Below, piece by piece: positions 49,587 through 58,005 of a stretch of 64,000 nt of DNA (positions are counted from its first letter, which is position 1; each line of letters opens with the position of its first letter). Source of the DNA: Bacillota bacterium (GTDB taxonomy: Bacteria; Bacillota; Clostridia; Acetivibrionales; DTU013). The stretch is taken from the NCBI GenBank assembly GCA_023411575.1, contig JAEYOP010000016.1, positions 62,001 through 126,000 on the forward strand, written 5' to 3'. The notes under the pieces were generated by a model, which worked only from the letters and a program-made list of their open reading frames with translations, did not search any database and was not told the DNA's origin. Position numbers and translations under genes: made by a program.

Positions 49587-50756
49587 TCAATCTCCGATGT
49601 CAATCGCCTTGGAAAGCAGTCCCGTATCCTGGATATGCACTTTCACATCGACTTTTACATCTATTTCCTTGAAAATATCATTCCATCTGCCGCCTATTTT
49701 TTCCCACAGCCACGGCATATCTTTATATATTTTGTTGCCAAAACCGAAAATGTCCGCATCAAACTCTTTTTGCACCTTTTTTATCAATTGTTGAATATTT
49801 GCCGTCAGGAGCTCTTCGGCTTTCTTTTCGACTTCCGATATTTTTTTGTCATCCATTACGGCGCCGGCCGCCCCGAATTCATCAATCGCTACTTTTGTAT
49901 TGACCTTTAGGGTAAAGGAAATTTTCCCTCCGGCATATTCCGGTTCGAGGATCGTCTTGTTTCCGAATATTTCCAGTGCTATATCATCCTTCGCTTCATC
50001 TCCTGAATCCGGTTGATCATTTAAGGGGATCACCCCGCCCTTTATTTTGTTTCGGATAAAATTAAAGTATTTTGCCTCGTCCCCATTCAAATACCCAATC
50101 AGCTTATCTTCTTTAAATACCGCGATTCCGCTTATTTCCGATGTCTTTCCCTGCTCCCGCTCCACGAGCTGTATCGCCGGAAGAACCGCGGAAATTCCCT
50201 CATTGGAAAAGGAATTGACAAAATCATAAACCTCTACTACGTATGTTTTCGAAAGGATGTTCTGCACCTGAAGCATATCATTGATTTCATAAGATCGGAT
50301 CTCCCCCGTTATACTCTGGGCTTCCAGTATCTCTTTGGCTGTTTTCTCAAAAGAAACATAGAGATTGATGTTTAGTCTGGGTTCCGAGTCCCGGGTCAGC
50401 CAGTCAATGACCGGAATAATGTCCTCCTCGGCGACCTTCCGGCTTATGATGCACGTTTCAACGTGGCCCCAGTAAAGCCGGAACGCGGTTATTTCCAGGG
50501 AATTCCGGACGGCGTCGAAAATGGTATCGCCGCTTGTCTCAATCAGCTTTGAACGCATTTTTGCCTCTTTTCCCCCTTCGTGCATATCGACGATTTCAAT
50601 TGTCAGCAAATACCTTCCCTGCTCGTCCTCATCCACTCCTACTCCCGATACCAGAGATAGCTTGTCAATTTCTTTGTAGTTCCAGCATCCCGGCAGGAAT
50701 GCCGCGCTTGCTGCCATCAGCAATAAGCAGAAAAAGAGCTTGTATTGGATTCTCAT
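49587..50756 (-). CDS. gerC: Spore germination lipoprotein Ger(x)C
   Basis: 389 residues. Signal peptide with lipobox LPGC (Cys about 24) followed directly by WNYKEIDKLSLVSGVGVDED, the universal GerC start. The rest has the three-domain GerC pattern ending in FKEIDVKVDVKVHIQDTGLL. It is attached to the spore inner membrane and needed for receptor assembly. Five bases separate it from gerA. Confidence 0.94.
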   Translation of the reverse strand: MRIQYKLFFCLLLMAASAAFLPGCWNYKEIDKLSLVSGVGVDEDEQGRYLLTIEIVDMHEGGKEAKMRSKLIETSGDTIFDAVRNSLEITAFRLYWGHVETCIISRKVAEEDIIPVIDWLTRDSEPRLNINLYVSFEKTAKEILEAQSITGEIRSYEINDMLQVQNILSKTYVVEVYDFVNSFSNEGISAVLPAIQLVEREQGKTSEISGIAVFKEDKLIGYLNGDEAKYFNFIRNKIKGGVIPLNDQPDSGDEAKDDIALEIFGNKTILEPEYAGGKISFTLKVNTKVAIDEFGAAGAVMDDKKISEVEKKAEELLTANIQQLIKKVQKEFDADIFGFGNKIYKDMPWLWEKIGGRWNDIFKEIDVKVDVKVHIQDTGLLSKAIDIGD

Positions 50757-50760
50757 GCCG

Positions 50761-52245
50761 TCAGGTCTTCTTTCTTTCCGTCGACTGCCGGATAAAATTT
50801 TTCCCCGCCAGGAACTCCGGCCTGAATTTCATATACCACCAGGGCATTCGGATTGCCGTATCTACGTGGCTTTCCGGGTCATAGGAAATGACCGGCGTCA
50901 GGTATGGTACCCCGAAAGAGCGGAGTTGACATAAATGCAGCAGGATGCACACAATGCCAAAAGTGAATCCGTACAGGCCAATAAAAGCGGACAACAGCAA
51001 AAGAATCCCCCTCATAATGATCGTAACGCTCTTGATTTTGGGAATCATTAATCCGGTAATACCGGTCGTGGCTACGACGATAACGACGGAAGCGCTCACA
51101 ATCTTTGCTTCCACGGAGGCCTGCCCGAGAACCAGCGCACCGACTATGCTCAACGCCTGCCCGATATTGGAGGGCATCCTTATTCCCGTTTCGCGCAGGA
51201 TCTCGAAGATCAGCAGCAAAAGAATGGTCTCGACAATAGTGGGAAAGGGAACTCCCTGGCGTGCCGCCGATATGCTGAGAAGAAGCGGGGTCGGCACCAT
51301 TTCCTGGTGAAAGGTCAGGAGCGCCACATATACCGCCGGGATACTGATGGAAATGATAAAGCCCAATATTCGGAGCATCCTGCCGATAGAAGAATAATAA
51401 AAATTGATATAATAATCTTCATTTGCTTGAAAGTCCTCAATAAACAGATGCGGCACGGTAAGCGCGACAGGCGTTCCGTCCACCAGCACCGCGACGCGGC
51501 CTTCCAGTATTTTGCCCGCCACCACGTCGGGCCGTTCGGTGCTCCCAACGGTTTTAAAGGGGGATAAAGGAGAATCGCAGATCATTTCCTGGATATATCC
51601 GGAGTCCAGGATGCTGTCCATATGGATATTTTGAAGCCTCCCGTACAGCTCTTTCAGTATGCCGGGATTCACAATGCCCTCCAGATAGCAAACGCAAATC
51701 TTCGTCTGCGTCTGCACGCCAAGGGTCATAAACTTGAATTTCAGATTGGGGGTTTCCAGCTTTCTTCGGATCAGCGAAAGATTGATCAGCAAGGGCTCGG
51801 TGAAGCCCTCCCTCGGTCCCCGGATCACCTTTTCCGATTCCGGCTCGGTAATCGGTCTGGATTTCCAGCCCTTGGAATCCACGATCAAGGCCTCGGAAGC
51901 GCCCTCCGCCAGCAGGACGGCATCTCCCCGGACGATGGCTTTGACCAGCCGCTTCACGTTCTTTGCCTTTTCGACGCGGCTCGCGGCGACAAGGCTCTCC
52001 TCCAGATACTCGATAATATTGGCGAAGCGGCTGGTTACCGTCCCTTTTATAATCGGTTTGACAACCGCTTCTTCCACGATCTCCTTTTTTACCATTCCGT
52101 CGATCAAAAGCAGACAGCATTCCAGGTCGGAACGGCGTATATTCCGGACGTACCTTATTGTAAAGGTGTCGTCGTTTTCAAAAATGTTTTTAAACATCTG
52201 CACATTAAGGGCTAATTCCTCAAAAAGATCTTGATTGTCCATCAT
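50761..52245 (-). CDS. gerA: Spore germination protein GerA
   Basis: 494 residues. The soluble N-terminal domain (1-240: DDTFTIRYVRNIRRSDLECC, MVKKEIVEEAVVKPI) and the conserved ILEGRVAVLVDGTPVALTVP (about 225-245) precede four or five membrane helices, and the RQGVPFPTIVETILLLLIFEILRETGIRMP block is typical. First gene of the operon; two ATG codons in a row begin it and the ribosome site is weak. It forms the ion-channel-like subunit of the germinant receptor. Confidence 0.95.
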   Translation of the reverse strand: MMDNQDLFEELALNVQMFKNIFENDDTFTIRYVRNIRRSDLECCLLLIDGMVKKEIVEEAVVKPIIKGTVTSRFANIIEYLEESLVAASRVEKAKNVKRLVKAIVRGDAVLLAEGASEALIVDSKGWKSRPITEPESEKVIRGPREGFTEPLLINLSLIRRKLETPNLKFKFMTLGVQTQTKICVCYLEGIVNPGILKELYGRLQNIHMDSILDSGYIQEMICDSPLSPFKTVGSTERPDVVAGKILEGRVAVLVDGTPVALTVPHLFIEDFQANEDYYINFYYSSIGRMLRILGFIISISIPAVYVALLTFHQEMVPTPLLLSISAARQGVPFPTIVETILLLLIFEILRETGIRMPSNIGQALSIVGALVLGQASVEAKIVSASVVIVVATTGITGLMIPKIKSVTIIMRGILLLLSAFIGLYGFTFGIVCILLHLCQLRSFGVPYLTPVISYDPESHVDTAIRMPWWYMKFRPEFLAGKNFIRQSTERKKT

Positions 52246-52425
52246 ATGCGTATCTTGCGCCTAATACGAAGAATTTATGCTAACCGCCCGAAGAGCGGAG
52301 AAGGGCTATGCAAAAAGAGCTGCGCCGTCAAGCAGGACGGGAGCCCCTTCTTGCCGCGGTTGATATTCAATTGATGTTCTTATGCTACTTTTCATGTTAT
52401 ACTCATAGAAACGGAGGCGTTCAAA

Positions 52426-53100
52426 TTGTTCCGGATATTGGTAGTGGAAGATGATATAAATATAAGAAAACTGATGTGCGCCGTACTCCGTCAAAATGGT
52501 TTTGAAACCTTTCAGGCGGAGGATGGAATCGCCGCTCTTGAACTGATGGATAAGCAGCATGTGGATCTGGTCGTGCTTGATTTAATGATGCCCAAAATGG
52601 ATGGCTACGAGCTTACCCGACAGCTTCGGCTTACATGGGAAAACCTGCCCATTTTAATGGTAACGGCAAAGCAGGAACCGAAGGACAAGCGGCAGGGCTT
52701 TCTTGCCGGAACGGACGACTATATGACCAAGCCCGTGGATGAACAGGAGATGGTGCTTCGCATCAGGGCATTGCTCCGCAGGGCGCAGATCGCAAGCGAG
52801 CACATGCTCCATATCGGCGACGTATCGCTTGATTATAATGCGCTTACTGTTTCACGCGACAGTGAGGTGCATACGCTGCCCCAAAAGGAGTTTTATTTAT
52901 TGTTTAAGCTGCTGTCCTATCCGAACATGATATTTACCCGTTTACAACTCATGGATGAGATCTGGGGCATGGAGTCCGAAACCGACGATCACACGCTTAA
53001 CGTGCATATCAATCGTCTGCGGGACAGGTTCTGCAATTGGCCGGAGTTTGAAATCGTAACCGTGCGGGGGCTTGGATATAAGGCGGTAAAAAAAATATGA
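52426..53100 (+). CDS. OmpR-family response regulator
   Basis: 224 residues from TTG 52426, eight bases after GGAGG. The receiver has acidic VVEDD, phosphoacceptor Asp in LVVLDLMMPKMDG (about 51) and Lys in MTKP; the C-terminal winged helix ends VRGLGYKA. The start of the kinase gene overlaps its stop (ATGA). The exporter genes 250 bases after the kinase are the likely targets. Confidence 0.94.
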   Translation: MFRILVVEDDINIRKLMCAVLRQNGFETFQAEDGIAALELMDKQHVDLVVLDLMMPKMDGYELTRQLRLTWENLPILMVTAKQEPKDKRQGFLAGTDDYMTKPVDEQEMVLRIRALLRRAQIASEHMLHIGDVSLDYNALTVSRDSEVHTLPQKEFYLLFKLLSYPNMIFTRLQLMDEIWGMESETDDHTLNVHINRLRDRFCNWPEFEIVTVRGLGYKAVKKI

Positions 53101-54164
53101 AAAGCTTGGATGCGATCAAAAAAAGATTAAGTCTCACCATCTCCCTGGTCCTGTTTGTTTTTGCCGTAATGATTGCGGCACTGGCATTAACCGGATTAAC
53201 CGTAGTGATCTTGTACAAGACAGGCCATCTATCCTTTTCCATCCCCGAAAACATGAACAGGCCAAGGGGTACCCCCTACGACAGTTTATTTGTCCTGCTC
53301 GGGCTCTGTATCTTTCTGGGAACGGCGCTTACCATATTTTTCAGCAAAAAGGCGCTGGATCCGATCCGCAAGGTGATAGACGCCACGCACAAGGTCGCCG
53401 GAGGCGATTTTAACGTTCAGGTTGATATCAAAGGCATCGGTGAACTGGAGGAACTGTCGCAGAGCTTCAACAAAATGACGCAGGAGCTGTCCTCTATAGA
53501 GACCCTGCGAAATGATTTCGTGAATAATTTTTCCCATGAATTTAAAACGCCCATCGTATCCATCCGCGGATTCGCAAAATTGTTGAAAGAGGGCAATCTG
53601 ACCGAGGAGGAAAAACAGGAATACCTGGGCATTATTATTGCAGAATCGGAGCGGCTTGCCGCCCTATCCACCAATGTGCTCAATCTGGCGAAATACGAGA
53701 ACATGGAAATCCTTACGGAGAAAGGGTCGTTTCGGCTGGATGAGCAAATCCGGATGGCCGTTGTCATGACGGAACCAAAGTGGTCGGCAAAAGGGATCGC
53801 GATGAATGTGGAGCTGGAAGAGGCGGTTTTCATGGGAAATGAAGACCTGACACAGCAAATCTGGCTCAATCTTCTGGATAATGCCATCAAGTTTTCCGAG
53901 GAGGCCGGACTGATCCGGATAAGCCTTTCCCAGGCAAACGGCGGCATCTGTTTCACCATTGAGGACAATGGCGCCGGCATGAATAAAACGACAAAAACCC
54001 ATATTTTTGATAAATTCTATCAGGGCGACACTTCCCGTTCCATAGCCGGCTATGGCCTCGGCCTTGCGATTGTCAAACAGATCGTAGACCTGTGCGGCGG
54101 CACGATCGAAGTGCGGAGCGAACCCGGTAAAGGCAGCACGTTTACTGTGTTTTTGCCAAATTAG
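53097..54164 (+). CDS. HAMP-domain sensor histidine kinase
   Basis: 355 residues: TM1 about 15-38, a short outside loop of only some 25 residues, TM2 about 60-80, HAMP (82-135), then the H-box NFSHEFKTPIVSIRGFAKLL with the phosphorylated His, N-box LLDNAIKFSEE and G-boxes FTIEDNGAGM and GYGLGLAI. The tiny sensor loop is like the BceS/intramembrane-sensing kinases, which sense through or with an ABC exporter, fitting the neighbouring transporter. Confidence 0.93.
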   Translation: MKSLDAIKKRLSLTISLVLFVFAVMIAALALTGLTVVILYKTGHLSFSIPENMNRPRGTPYDSLFVLLGLCIFLGTALTIFFSKKALDPIRKVIDATHKVAGGDFNVQVDIKGIGELEELSQSFNKMTQELSSIETLRNDFVNNFSHEFKTPIVSIRGFAKLLKEGNLTEEEKQEYLGIIIAESERLAALSTNVLNLAKYENMEILTEKGSFRLDEQIRMAVVMTEPKWSAKGIAMNVELEEAVFMGNEDLTQQIWLNLLDNAIKFSEEAGLIRISLSQANGGICFTIEDNGAGMNKTTKTHIFDKFYQGDTSRSIAGYGLGLAIVKQIVDLCGGTIEVRSEPGKGSTFTVFLPN

Positions 54165-54353
54165 ACGGGATCCCTAAATACTCACCCGCATCAGCACAAA
54201 GCATCCCTGCACAGCCTTCATCAAACTTATCCACCTTTAAAAGATCACAAAAAGGTCATTCCTCAATTGTGGTCCAGTTTAGGTTGAGTTTATTTATGGC
54301 TGATATGATGTTGAAAAATTCATTAACACGATAGAGAAAGGTCGGGTCTTACT

Positions 54354-56030
54354 ATGGCATCCAAGCAGCCACAAAAAGGCAAATCAAAAGGAAGAAAGCG
54401 GTTCATCCTTGCCGGCATAGCAATTCTATTATTGCTGTCCGTCATTTTCATTCCACAAATACTGATCGGGAACAGGGCTTCCGCTGTCGCCGGCAATTTG
54501 ACGACTTATGAAGCCGCCCGCAGAAATATTACGGTCACCCTCAGCGGAAGCGGAACCCTCCAGCCCGCGGACTCCTACACTATTAAAGCGTTAGTTGAGG
54601 GCGACATCCTCAGCGCGCCCTTCGAGGAAGGCGAGGTTGTCAAAAAGGATACCGTGCTGTACAAGGTCGATAGCTCCGACGTATCCTCCGGCATTGCCCA
54701 GGCGGAGAATTCCCTTGCCCAGAGCCGGAATAATTATGAGCAAAAAGTAAAAACCCAGGACAATCTGAATATAAAGTCAAATGCTGCCGGCACCGTTGTT
54801 GAGCTTGACGTGGATGCCGGGGATACCGTACAGGCCGGACAAACAATAGCTGTCATCCGGAATGTGGATGTCATGAGTATTACTTTACCCTTTCTATCCC
54901 AATATGCCGCTGGGTTTCAGAAGGGTCAAGGCGCAACCGTCCTGATAAATGGCTCGGGAGAAATCCTGAAGGGAACGGTTTCGAAGGTCGGCAGTACGGA
55001 CCGGGTATTGGACGGAAACAGCATGACCAGAGAGGTCACGATCGATGTAGCCAATCCGGGCGCGCTTTCCAAGTCACAGGCGGCATCCGCCTCGGTCGGG
55101 GGCGTTGAAAGCAGCGACATCGGCACATTTACCTATAAAGAGGAAAAAACGGTGGCCGCAGCCGTATCCGGCAAGGTGTCGGAATTGAAAGTGAAGGAAG
55201 GAGACAGGGTAGAAAAAAACCGGCTCCTTGTCGTTCTGGCGAGCGATACAATGGATGCGGATCTGAAAAATTCATCCCTTTCCCTGAAGGATGCGGAGCT
55301 TTCGCTGCAAACGAAGAAGAATCAGTTGGATAATTATACAATCACCTCCCCGATCGCCGGAACCATTGTGGAAAAGAGCTATAAGGAAGGCGACACCCTA
55401 AAGGCCGGCGAAGCGCTTTGTACGATATTCGACCTGTCTTCCCTGAAGCTTGTTTTAAATGTTGACGAACTGGACATCGGGAAGGTGAAAACGGGACAGA
55501 CTGTAAAAATAACAGCAAATAGTACAGGCAGTTCTGATATCCGGGAGTATAAAGGAATTGTGACGAAGATCAATATCAACGGAACAACGGTGAACGGCGT
55601 CACTTCTTATCCCGTGACAATCCGGATAGATAACGCTGGAGATTTGCTTCCGGGGATGAATGTGGATGCAAAGATCGAAGTGGAGTCCCTCCAAAATGTC
55701 CTTTCGATTCCCGTAGGCGTAGTGGCCAGGAACGGCCAGGTGCTTGTGAAAACAAAGGAGCCGGCCTCCCCGACAAATAAAGCCGATCCCAAAGTACCCT
55801 CGGGATATGCCTACAAGAAGCTGGAACTGGGCGGCAGCGACGATGAATACATCGAAGTTCTGGACGGGTTGCAGGAAGGCGATATTGTCACGGAAGTGAA
55901 AGAAGCCTCCGCTTCAGGCTTCCTGTTCGGAGGAGCCAGAGGGGCCGCACCGGGCGAAGGAGTCTCCCAGAGCGGAGCAGCCTCCCAGGCCGGCGCTCCT
56001 GTCCCGCAGAACGGGGGTGCGGGGCAATGA
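54354..56030 (+). CDS. MacA/YknX-like efflux adaptor (membrane fusion protein), enlarged
   Basis: 558 residues with one N-terminal membrane helix (about 16-36). The usual MFP parts appear twice: lipoyl-like segments at DSYTIKALVEGDILSAPFEEGE and SNAAGTVVELDVDAGDTVQAG, then again at KTVAAAVSGKVSELKVKEGD and ITSPIAGTIVEKSYKEGDTLKAG, each with its own helical stretch. A beta-barrel and C-terminal domain (VLSIPVGVVARNGQVLV) follow, with a Gly/Ala/Ser-rich tail. Usual adaptors are 350-420 residues. The stop overlaps the ATPase gene (ATGA). Confidence 0.88.
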   Translation: MASKQPQKGKSKGRKRFILAGIAILLLLSVIFIPQILIGNRASAVAGNLTTYEAARRNITVTLSGSGTLQPADSYTIKALVEGDILSAPFEEGEVVKKDTVLYKVDSSDVSSGIAQAENSLAQSRNNYEQKVKTQDNLNIKSNAAGTVVELDVDAGDTVQAGQTIAVIRNVDVMSITLPFLSQYAAGFQKGQGATVLINGSGEILKGTVSKVGSTDRVLDGNSMTREVTIDVANPGALSKSQAASASVGGVESSDIGTFTYKEEKTVAAAVSGKVSELKVKEGDRVEKNRLLVVLASDTMDADLKNSSLSLKDAELSLQTKKNQLDNYTITSPIAGTIVEKSYKEGDTLKAGEALCTIFDLSSLKLVLNVDELDIGKVKTGQTVKITANSTGSSDIREYKGIVTKININGTTVNGVTSYPVTIRIDNAGDLLPGMNVDAKIEVESLQNVLSIPVGVVARNGQVLVKTKEPASPTNKADPKVPSGYAYKKLELGGSDDEYIEVLDGLQEGDIVTEVKEASASGFLFGGARGAAPGEGVSQSGAASQAGAPVPQNGGAGQ

Positions 56031-56761
56031 TCCCTTTGATTGAATTCAGAGACCTTTCTAAGTTGTATCAAATGGGGGACAGCATTGTTCATGCCATTGA
56101 CGGCATTTCGATGAAAATAGGCAAAGGGGAATTCGTGGCCATCGTCGGACAGTCCGGCTCCGGGAAATCCACCTGCATGAACATCATCGGCTGCCTTGAT
56201 GTTCCAACGTCGGGCCAGTACCTGCTGGCGTCGGAAGACGTAAGTAAAATGGATGACGATGCCCTTGCGGATATCCGCAATAAGATGGTGGGCTTCATCT
56301 TCCAGCAGTACAATCTTTTGCCCAAGCTGACGGCGCAGGAAAATGTCGAAGTACCGATGATGTATGCGGGCATCTCAAAAAAAATCCGCCAGGAGCGTTC
56401 CAGAATGGTATTGGAGCGCGTCGGCCTCGCAGATAAAATGAAAAACCTGCCCAACCAGCTTTCCGGCGGCCAGCAGCAGCGCGTATCGATTGCACGCGCA
56501 CTGGCCGGCAATCCTTCGGTGATTCTTGCGGATGAGCCCACAGGGGCGCTGGACTCAAAAACAGGCCGCGAAGTCATGCAGCTTCTTAAAGAACTGCACA
56601 AGGAAGGAAATACCGTCGTATTGATCACGCACGATAACTCGATTGCCGCCAGGGCGGACAGAATGATCCGGCTTGACGACGGAAAGGTGGTTTACGACGG
56701 TCCGTCGGGAGTACGGGGTTCGCTGATAACGGCAGAGAAAGAGGAGGTCGAAACGGCATGA
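56027..56761 (+). CDS. MacB/LolD-type ABC exporter ATPase
   Basis: 244 residues. Walker A GQSGSGKST, Q-loop FIFQQYNLLPKLTAQENVEVPMMY, signature NQLSGGQQQRVSIARALAGNP, Walker B VILADEPTGALDSKTG and H-loop VVLITHDN. These sequences are those of the MacB/LolD/FtsE exporter class. Overlaps both neighbours by four bases, so the three genes are made as a unit. Confidence 0.94.
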   Translation: MIPLIEFRDLSKLYQMGDSIVHAIDGISMKIGKGEFVAIVGQSGSGKSTCMNIIGCLDVPTSGQYLLASEDVSKMDDDALADIRNKMVGFIFQQYNLLPKLTAQENVEVPMMYAGISKKIRQERSRMVLERVGLADKMKNLPNQLSGGQQQRVSIARALAGNPSVILADEPTGALDSKTGREVMQLLKELHKEGNTVVLITHDNSIAARADRMIRLDDGKVVYDGPSGVRGSLITAEKEEVETA

Positions 56762-57951
56762 ACTTTTTCGAGACCTTCCAGATGTCCATCAAAAATATTC
56801 TTTCCAGCAAGGTGCGCGCGCTGCTGACCATGCTGGGCATCATTATCGGAGTTTCCGCCGTTATTGTCATTGTCGGCATGGGCAATGGCATGGAGAACTA
56901 CATGACCTCCCAATTCCAGAGCATGGGGACGAATCTTCTGACGGTGAATATTATGGGAACCGGTTCTTCCCACAGCATATCGGAAAAAGATATGTACGCC
57001 CTGGTTGAGAAGAATCCCGGATATCTTTCGGACGTATCGCCGACGGTTACCATCCGGGGCAGCGTCAAAATCGGCAATGAAACGCTGGAGAAAACGAGTG
57101 CGACCGGCGTCAGCGAGACTTATGCCAGAATAAAGCAATACAGCGTCCAGGACGGCCGTTTTCTGCAATATGTCGATATCCTGAACCGCAACAAGGTTTG
57201 TGTTGTGGGCAGCTATATAGCAAATGACTGGTTCAACGGGAATGCCATAGGAAAAAACCTGAAGATAAATGGAAACACCTTTACGATTGTCGGCGTGATA
57301 GCGGAGGAGGCGGAAAGTGAAGAAGGCGGAACGGATGATGCGGTATATTTGCCGTACACCACCGCAGCGATACTGGCTTCGGTTGGAACCATATCAAGCT
57401 ATACATTCGAGATGCCAACCGAGGATCATGTCTCGGACTCAAAGGCAATCCTATCGGATGCTCTGTACGATGTTTATAAAACGGACGACGCCTATTCCAT
57501 CATGAGCATGTCCGAAATGATGGATATGATGAGCAGCATGATCAATATCATGGTAACGATCCTGGCGGCCATTGCGGCAATATCGCTTGCGGTGGGCGGA
57601 ATCGGGATCATGAACATCATGCTGGTGTCTGTTTCGGAGCGGACGCGGGAAATCGGAATTCGAAAATCCCTGGGGGCAAAGCAGCGTGTCATCATGCGGC
57701 AGTTTGTCATTGAAGCGGCGACGACAAGCGCGCTGGGAGGGATTGCCGGGATCGGCTTCGGCTACGCGCTCTCCGCCATTGCTTCCAAAGTGATCACCCT
57801 GATGCTTGACACCGACTTGCAGGTTACCCCTTCCCTGTTTTCCGTCCTGGAGGCTTTTGCAATCTCGGTAGCCATAGGCATCCTCTTCGGATACCTTCCT
57901 GCCAAGAAGGCGGCCAGGCTCAATCCGATCGACGCGCTCCGTTATGAATAA
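56758..57951 (+). CDS. MacB-type ABC exporter permease
   Basis: 397 residues: TM1 about 22-43, a large extracytoplasmic MacB_PCD domain (about 45-265), then three helices. Marks: KNILSSKVRALLTMLGIIIGVSAVIV, GGIGIMNIMLVSVSERTREIGIRKSLGA, and FGYLPAKKAARLNPIDALRYE at the end. With the adaptor and ATPase it forms a mechanotransmission-type exporter for peptides, antibiotics or lipids; substrate unknown. Confidence 0.94.
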   Translation: MNFFETFQMSIKNILSSKVRALLTMLGIIIGVSAVIVIVGMGNGMENYMTSQFQSMGTNLLTVNIMGTGSSHSISEKDMYALVEKNPGYLSDVSPTVTIRGSVKIGNETLEKTSATGVSETYARIKQYSVQDGRFLQYVDILNRNKVCVVGSYIANDWFNGNAIGKNLKINGNTFTIVGVIAEEAESEEGGTDDAVYLPYTTAAILASVGTISSYTFEMPTEDHVSDSKAILSDALYDVYKTDDAYSIMSMSEMMDMMSSMINIMVTILAAIAAISLAVGGIGIMNIMLVSVSERTREIGIRKSLGAKQRVIMRQFVIEAATTSALGGIAGIGFGYALSAIASKVITLMLDTDLQVTPSLFSVLEAFAISVAIGILFGYLPAKKAARLNPIDALRYE

Positions 57952-58005
57952 CGTGCTGGCCGATCAAACAAATCGTATCAATTCAGAAACTGGAGGAATC
58001 ATTCA

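Noticed and set aside
52306..52560. 84-codon minus-strand frame upstream of and inside the response regulator
   Set aside because: Overlaps the response-regulator start and promoter region; no homology recognised.
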